Assembly: GCF_009299795.1 (NCBI RefSeq)
Contig: NZ_VIGP01000001.1
Location: 248,001 to 312,000, forward strand
Source of the DNA: Brachybacterium subflavum
GTDB taxonomy: Bacteria > Actinomycetota > Actinomycetes > Actinomycetales > Dermabacteraceae
Reading direction: 5' to 3'
Length of the DNA stretch: 64,000 bases
The translations under genes and the position numbers were made by a program. Shown piece after piece: positions 59,832 to 64,000 of this stretch. The notes below the pieces were generated by a model. That model did no database searches. It was not told the DNA's origin and saw nothing but the letters and a program-made list of their open reading frames with translations. Every line of letters starts with the position of its first letter. Within the stretch, counting starts at the first letter, position 1.

Positions 59832-60600
59832 TCAGGGCCTCGCGATGTGCTGTGCGATGCGCGCTGCCATGCGAGCCCGCCCCACGTGGCTGGGCACCGG
59901 CATCGAGCTGGACCTTCTCGAGAGGGTGCCTGCGAGCTCATGCAGCAGCCGCGCCGTCGAGGCTGTAGCCGCGCAGCGGGACCCTATCGAGCCCCCAGGG
60001 TGTGTCGGGTGCGCTTGCCGGATCTCCATCAGAGAATTCAGGTCGGCGAGGTCTTTCGGATCAGAGAGTCTGCGTGCCTTCCAGCTGTGGGCCTTCAGCA
60101 ACACGGCGACCTCGAGTCGCGGGATCCGCGTGCGGAACTCGATGGAGGAGCCGTCCAGCAGGTCAGCGGACACGTCCAGTATGAGGCCTGATCCGGACAA
60201 CGCGAACGTGAGCTCGGGCAGGGTATCGACATGCCCGAGACCGGGGACGTTCCTCGGGCGGATGCCGCACGAGCTGCCGTCCTGTGGCATCAGCACGTTG
60301 ATCTCGATCTCCTGACCGCCACCAGCCGGCTTCGTGAAGAGGCTCCCGGCTCTCTTCTCGAAGTCCTGCGTTTGCAGATGTTGGGCTCTGGGACCGATGA
60401 CCTCCACGCTCTCGGCGGCGTGGTCGGCATCGTACGTCGAGTGCAGCACAGCACCAGGGCGTGGTGCCCTGGTATTGGACCCGCTTCTCCGACAGGACGC
60501 GGGCCAACTCACAGTTCTCCTCGGTCCGCGTGTTCGCCGGAACCCGGCAAGTGAAATCGTGACCTTCGATCTCGAATCCTTCGCGTCGTCCTGCTCGCAT
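59832..60600 (-). pseudogene. Decayed nucleotidyltransferase-like gene
   Basis: The C-terminal part reads well: ADHAAESVEVIGPRAQHLQT, then SLFTKPAGGGQEIEINVLMP, PELTFALSGSGLILDVSADL, RIPRLEVAVLLKAHSWKARR and SDPKDLADLNSLMEI. This resembles nucleotidyltransferase-fold (AbiEii-like) proteins. The N-terminal continuation ELARVLSEKRVQYQG lies in another frame (around 60465-60520), so a frameshift near 60450 has split the gene; the expected GGT/GGW catalytic loop falls at the break. It is the first gene after McrBC and may mark the element's decayed edge. Confidence 0.45.
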
Positions 60601-60844
60601 GCATCAATTGTCACCTCGAAGGGCGTCGGATCAGGCGACCATTCAGGAGATCGGCGCAGGACCGGGGTCAAAGCGCTCAGACCCGGCGAGCTGCTCCACT
60701 GCCGACCCGTCGCGGGTCAGGCGGGCGCGACCGGGGCATCGGCGCTCGTCCTCAACGTGGGCGGAGAAGATCCCCAAGTGCGCCACATAGAGTGGCGTGG
60801 GGAATGTGGAGGTCTTTGGCTAGCCGTTACGAACCATTCCCGAG

Positions 60845-61813
60845 CTACCAGGTAGCTGGCGCGTTCGACTGATCCACAAGGTCGCCGAACGCGTCTAGCT
60901 CGTGTCGGCTGGGAGGGTTTGCGCCGGGTCGGGACACCGTGATCGCCGCGCTTCGGAGCGCGGTCCGGGCGCACGTTTCGATGAACTCGCGATCCGCTCT
61001 CCGGGTTATCAGCTTCTCGATGCCCTCGGAGCGGATGATCTCGTAGATGAGCCCGGACATGAAGGCGTCGCCGGCTCCGACCGTGTCGGCAACGCCTGCC
61101 GGCTCAGCAGGGATGTCGCGGAAGACATCACCGGATGCGACGCTACATCCGCGCTCGGCGCGGGTAAGGACGAACAAGGTGACTCCGAGCGATGCGTACT
61201 GCTCGGCGATAGCGTTCCTGCTCCTGCCGGGGTAGAGCCAGGAGGCGTCCTCTTCGCTCATCTTTACGACGTGGGCCAGGGAGGCGAAGCCCTCCGTCTG
61301 GCGTCGCGCAGCCTCGCGGGAGGGAGTAAGCGATGGCCTGATGTTGGGGTCGAAGGTAACGAGGACGGAGGGAGAGAGGCTACCCAGCATGGATTCGACG
61401 TTGCTCGCGCCGGGGTCGAGGATAGTTGCGAGAGAGCCCGTATGCACCAAAAGTGGGTCCCCAGTCCAGAACTCCTCGAGCTGCCACTCGACGTCGAACT
61501 CGTAGGTCGCTGATCCGTCGGCGTCGAGGGTCGCGCGGGAAGTCGCGGTGCGGTCCGATGCCGAGCTGCCCGAATGCACTGCTACTCCAGCTTCGGCGAG
61601 GTGGCCTCGGACGAGGTCGCCGTTCGGGTCGCGGCCAATGCACGTCGCGAGCTGGGTAGGGAGGCCGAGCCGACCCAGGCCGACGGCTACGTTCAGCGGA
61701 CTCCCTCCAGGATGGACCGATCGGCGTCCCTCCGCGTCAAGGATCACATCGACCAGCGACTCGCCGATGACCAGTGCGGACGCGCCAGGTTCTTGCTCGT
61801 CTCCCTTGTGCAT
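60845..61813 (-). CDS. PfkB-family carbohydrate kinase (fructokinase-like)
   Basis: A 322-residue sugar kinase. The N-terminal signature GGSPLNVAVGLGRLGLPTQLA and the C-terminal DTVGAGDAFMSGL with the catalytic Asp are both present, as is NIRPSLTPSREAARRQ in the middle. AGAGAGGA lies five bases upstream of the ATG. Located just after a GH172 glycosidase gene on the same strand, it probably phosphorylates the released sugar, fructose being the most likely from the neighbour's family. Ribokinase-type specificity is not excluded. Confidence 0.86.
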   Translation of the reverse strand: MHKGDEQEPGASALVIGESLVDVILDAEGRRSVHPGGSPLNVAVGLGRLGLPTQLATCIGRDPNGDLVRGHLAEAGVAVHSGSSASDRTATSRATLDADGSATYEFDVEWQLEEFWTGDPLLVHTGSLATILDPGASNVESMLGSLSPSVLVTFDPNIRPSLTPSREAARRQTEGFASLAHVVKMSEEDASWLYPGRSRNAIAEQYASLGVTLFVLTRAERGCSVASGDVFRDIPAEPAGVADTVGAGDAFMSGLIYEIIRSEGIEKLITRRADREFIETCARTALRSAAITVSRPGANPPSRHELDAFGDLVDQSNAPATW

Positions 61814-61953
61814 GGTGGGTCCTCTCTGCGTGGGTGTTGCCTGTGGGGGGGGGTGACGTCGTGGCTCGCAGAACGAGGCCGCGGTATTCGAGGACGCGTG
61901 TCACGGAAAACCGGAGTCTCTCGGGAATGCCATGGGGCCTGGGTCGCGGCCGC

Positions 61954-63051
61954 CTACCTCGGTCTGCGCTCCTGCGGAGATCCGATCCTTCCGCCGACGC
62001 CGATCGGGCGGTCGAGGTACCAGTAGGCGACGCTGGCGACGTCGTCGTTACGCTCGAACAGGCCGGTGTCCGAATCGCCGATCATCTGCTGCGTTACCCG
62101 CAGATCGTCGGCGAAGTGGATGGGGTCAAGGAGATGCCAGCGGTACATGTCGAACTGCGGTGGCATGCTGCGCTCATAGTTCGAGAACATCGTCGTCTCC
62201 TTCGTGGCGACGCGGGTGAGGCCGAAGGAGTGACTGGAGTACGTGATCGGCACCGGCTCAGGGTTCTTGTGCAGGCCGTCCTGGAACGCCCAGGACCCAC
62301 CGACGTAGTCTTCGAGTCCGGTGCTGGCCAGCGAGGGCCACTGCTCATCCCCGTCCACGAAGAACTTGATCTCGCCCTCGCCCCACCAGTAGCGCTCCAA
62401 GGACGTCACCGAGAAGAAGGTGCCTAGGTATGCTCCCCGCCCCCGGACCGTGTCCAGCACGACGTGGTCATTGCCTGCGCCGAGGTCCCCGTTGGAACGC
62501 CGCCACTGCGCGTGGAGGTAACCGGAATCCTCGCCGACCTCGTCCCCGGTGGTGGCATCGACCTGGTAGAAGAACCCCTTCACTGTGTCGGGATGCTCGC
62601 TGACGACGACGACCCTCGCCCGAGTACGGAACGGCATAGCGAGGTAGGAATTGAAACCAGAGTTCGGCGCGACCACGATCGGCAAAGACTCCACCCGGCT
62701 GGAGACCGCGCCGCCGCAGCAGAAGAAGTCCCCCAGCGGGGCCACGACGGAGGGGACCGGCGAGTCGTCCCAGTACATCTTCAGCACGAGATTGCGGTAC
62801 ACGAACGGATCCGCCTCGGTGATCGCATTGCACGTGATCCAGATATGTCGGATGATCCCGGGGCCCTCGACATCCGCCAGGACCAGTTCTTGACCGGGGC
62901 TAAGGTTGACCGCTGGTGCTCCCTTGCGGCCGACGCCCAGGACCGAAGCGGCCTGCGCTGCCGCCCCTCTGAGACCCTGCGGGTTCTCGGCGTTGAAAGC
63001 GCGGGACGAAATGCCGCGCTGCATGCGGATCGGGTCGAACACGTCGAGCAC
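61954..63051 (-). CDS. GH172 (DUF2961) glycosidase
   Basis: A 365-residue protein from a GTG with AAGGAG six bases upstream. GPGIIRHIWITCNAITEADP, YRNLVLKMYWDDSPVPSVVA with PLGDFFCCGG, and YWWGEGEIKFFVDGDEQWPS with LASTGLEDYVGGSW are the DUF2961 landmarks. Characterised members hydrolyse alpha-D-fructofuranosides and difructose dianhydrides; the family's catalytic pair are glutamates, for which E225 or E227 and E247 are candidates here. No signal peptide, so it acts on an imported sugar. The downstream fructokinase-like kinase and the LacI gene form a coherent catabolic locus. Confidence 0.82.
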   Translation of the reverse strand: MLDVFDPIRMQRGISSRAFNAENPQGLRGAAAQAASVLGVGRKGAPAVNLSPGQELVLADVEGPGIIRHIWITCNAITEADPFVYRNLVLKMYWDDSPVPSVVAPLGDFFCCGGAVSSRVESLPIVVAPNSGFNSYLAMPFRTRARVVVVSEHPDTVKGFFYQVDATTGDEVGEDSGYLHAQWRRSNGDLGAGNDHVVLDTVRGRGAYLGTFFSVTSLERYWWGEGEIKFFVDGDEQWPSLASTGLEDYVGGSWAFQDGLHKNPEPVPITYSSHSFGLTRVATKETTMFSNYERSMPPQFDMYRWHLLDPIHFADDLRVTQQMIGDSDTGLFERNDDVASVAYWYLDRPIGVGGRIGSPQERRPR

Positions 63052-63186
63052 GTGGCGCTCCTTCTCACGTAGTAATCGTGCCCAGGGCTACCGGAATATC
63101 GGCTCCGGAAGGGGCGAGGAGAGACCGCTGACCTCTGCGGCGGACTGCCGAGATCGCCGCAAATCCCTTCGCGAGGAAAGCTAGAA

Positions 63187-63204
63187 GCGTCAATCGCTTG
63201 ACGC
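63187..63204. promoter_or_regulatory. Inverted repeat, candidate LacI operator
   Basis: GCGTCAA-TCGC-TTGACGC has perfect 7-bp arms and lies in the 227-bp gap between the LacI gene and the GH172 gene, 136 bp upstream of the latter. LacI-family operators are palindromes of about this size in such positions. Confidence 0.45.
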
Positions 63205-63278
63205 AAAGCTTGGGCACCGCAGCGGGAGCTGGCGACGAAATCGGCCGACGTGTCGGACCATCTATCAGCCCTCGGCTC

Positions 63279-64000
63279 CTACCGCAGGATCAGTTGTGTC
63301 GCAATGCGGGACTCCTTCACCGGCGCGTCGTCATTGGCAATCCGCCTCAGGAGCGTGTGCGTGGCTTCCGTGCCGAGGGCAGCGGCATCCTGGGCGACCA
63401 CGTTCACTCCACCGCACACCACTTCGGCCAGGGGGAAGTCGTCGAAGGCGATGAAGGAATCGGCTCCAGCATCGAAGCCGGCGCGGATCATGGCGAGAGT
63501 GGACAGGGAGTTGCCGGAGACGAAGGCCGTCGGCGGGTGGGGGAGCTGGGCGAGCCAGGCGAGGTGCTGGCGCGTGCGTTCAGCGTCGGGTCGGCGCTCG
63601 TAGATGAGCGCGTGATCTTCCGTCACCCCGTGGCGGGCCAGCGCCGCCCGGTACCCCTGCAGCCGCTCGGCTTCGGCGAACACCTCTGGGGCGTCGCCGA
63701 CGTAGGCGATCCGTCGATGGCCCTGGGCGAGCAGGTGCTCGACGGCGTCCTGCATGCCTCGGGCGTTGTCGGACAGGACAACGTCGGTGCGCTCACCGGG
63801 CAGGGGGCGGTCCACGCACACCACTGCGGTCCGGCCCATCCAGCGCAGGAGACGCGGCCGAGGCGTACGCGTGGGAGCGAGGACCACGCCGTCGATCTGG
63901 CGAGCGGCGAGCGTCGCGAGGATCTCGGCCTCGCGCACGGGATCCCCCAGGCTCGAGGAGACGATGACGACGGTGCCGTCGTCCACGGCGTGCTCTACAG
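63279..64000 (-). CDS. LacI-family transcriptional regulator, N-terminus off the window
   Basis: A minus-strand frame open to the window edge gives about 240 residues of the sugar-binding domain: EAEILATLAARQIDGVVLAP, VVCVDRPLPGERTDVVLSDN, GMQDAVEHLLAQGHRRIAYV, RLQGYRAALARHGV and DSFIAFDDFPLAEVV. These are LacI/GalR hallmarks. The DNA-binding headpiece lies beyond 64000. The GTG at 63986 is internal, not the start. It should control the adjacent GH172 and kinase genes in response to the sugar. Confidence 0.88.
   Translation of the reverse strand, partial: VEHAVDDGTVVIVSSSLGDPVREAEILATLAARQIDGVVLAPTRTPRPRLLRWMGRTAVVCVDRPLPGERTDVVLSDNARGMQDAVEHLLAQGHRRIAYVGDAPEVFAEAERLQGYRAALARHGVTEDHALIYERRPDAERTRQHLAWLAQLPHPPTAFVSGNSLSTLAMIRAGFDAGADSFIAFDDFPLAEVVCGGVNVVAQDAAALGTEATHTLLRRIANDDAPVKESRIATQLILR

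Noticed and set aside
1-64000. CRISPR arrays
   Set aside because: No regularly spaced direct repeats of 25-40 bp with unique spacers; the repeats found are short boxes or hairpins.

Overview
The window is a high-GC actinobacterial chromosome segment. The gene content (Ku/LigD end joining, HmuTUV-type haem uptake, a BioY transporter, several actinobacterial conserved families) and the strong GC bias suggest a member of the Micrococcales, probably close to Brachybacterium/Dermabacteraceae. That placement is inference from gene style, not from a marker gene.

Region 1 (1-26290) is ordinary chromosome. It holds a partial bioY; a minus-strand iron/haem locus (substrate-binding lipoprotein, permease, ATPase, alpha/beta esterase, every join overlapping by 3-4 bases); a DUF1684 protein coupled to an ATP-grasp enzyme; divergent ku and three-domain ligD; an amino-acid ABC transporter whose binding protein and permease are fused; a HAD phosphatase; a sugar MFS transporter; a UvrA-like ATPase; a sodium:solute symporter with a GntR-type palindrome upstream; an M50-like membrane protein; a lipase-maturation-factor homologue; a Na/Ca exchanger divergent from an ArsR regulator; AlkB; and a peroxiredoxin.

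Region 2 (26453 to about 59800) starts at a tRNA-Ser(GCT) gene and is an integrated mobile element. Next to the tRNA are a terminator hairpin, a cluster of repeats that look like integrase arm sites, and a tyrosine recombinase. Then come a BsuBI/PstI-like type II restriction-modification pair, a minus-strand cassette of small membrane proteins and a lipoprotein, and a transfer module: a small basic protein read from a remarkable symmetric divergent promoter, a VirD4-like coupling ATPase, a hairpin-rich likely oriT, and a MOB_F (TrwC/TraA) relaxase-helicase. A lower-GC SF3 helicase module follows, and beside it 1.35 kb of non-coding DNA with a 45-bp near-perfect inverted repeat and ten TGTTGA/TCAACA boxes, which looks like a replication origin or partition site. 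Cargo follows: two exported proteins sharing a 17-bp upstream element, one a 976-residue surface protein with ten repeats; a PD-(D/E)XK-like protein coupled to a membrane protein; a broken lipoprotein gene; a PH/SHOCT protein; an SRAP protein; and an McrBC restriction pair. No VirB4-like ATPase or VirB-type channel was seen, so the element is more likely mobilizable than self-transmissible. No convincing right-hand attachment repeat was found, so its far boundary is open.

Region 3 (about 59800-64000) holds a decayed nucleotidyltransferase-like gene and then what looks like chromosomal sugar catabolism: a PfkB-family kinase, a GH172 (DUF2961) glycosidase and a partial LacI regulator, with an inverted repeat that could be the LacI operator.

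The observations most worth follow-up are the symmetric promoter palindrome (36108-36151), the leader ORF whose stop codon sits in a hairpin loop (36417-36489), the origin-like non-coding block (46462-47031), the hairpin stack upstream of the relaxase (38319-38444) and the shared 17-bp element ahead of the two exported-protein genes.
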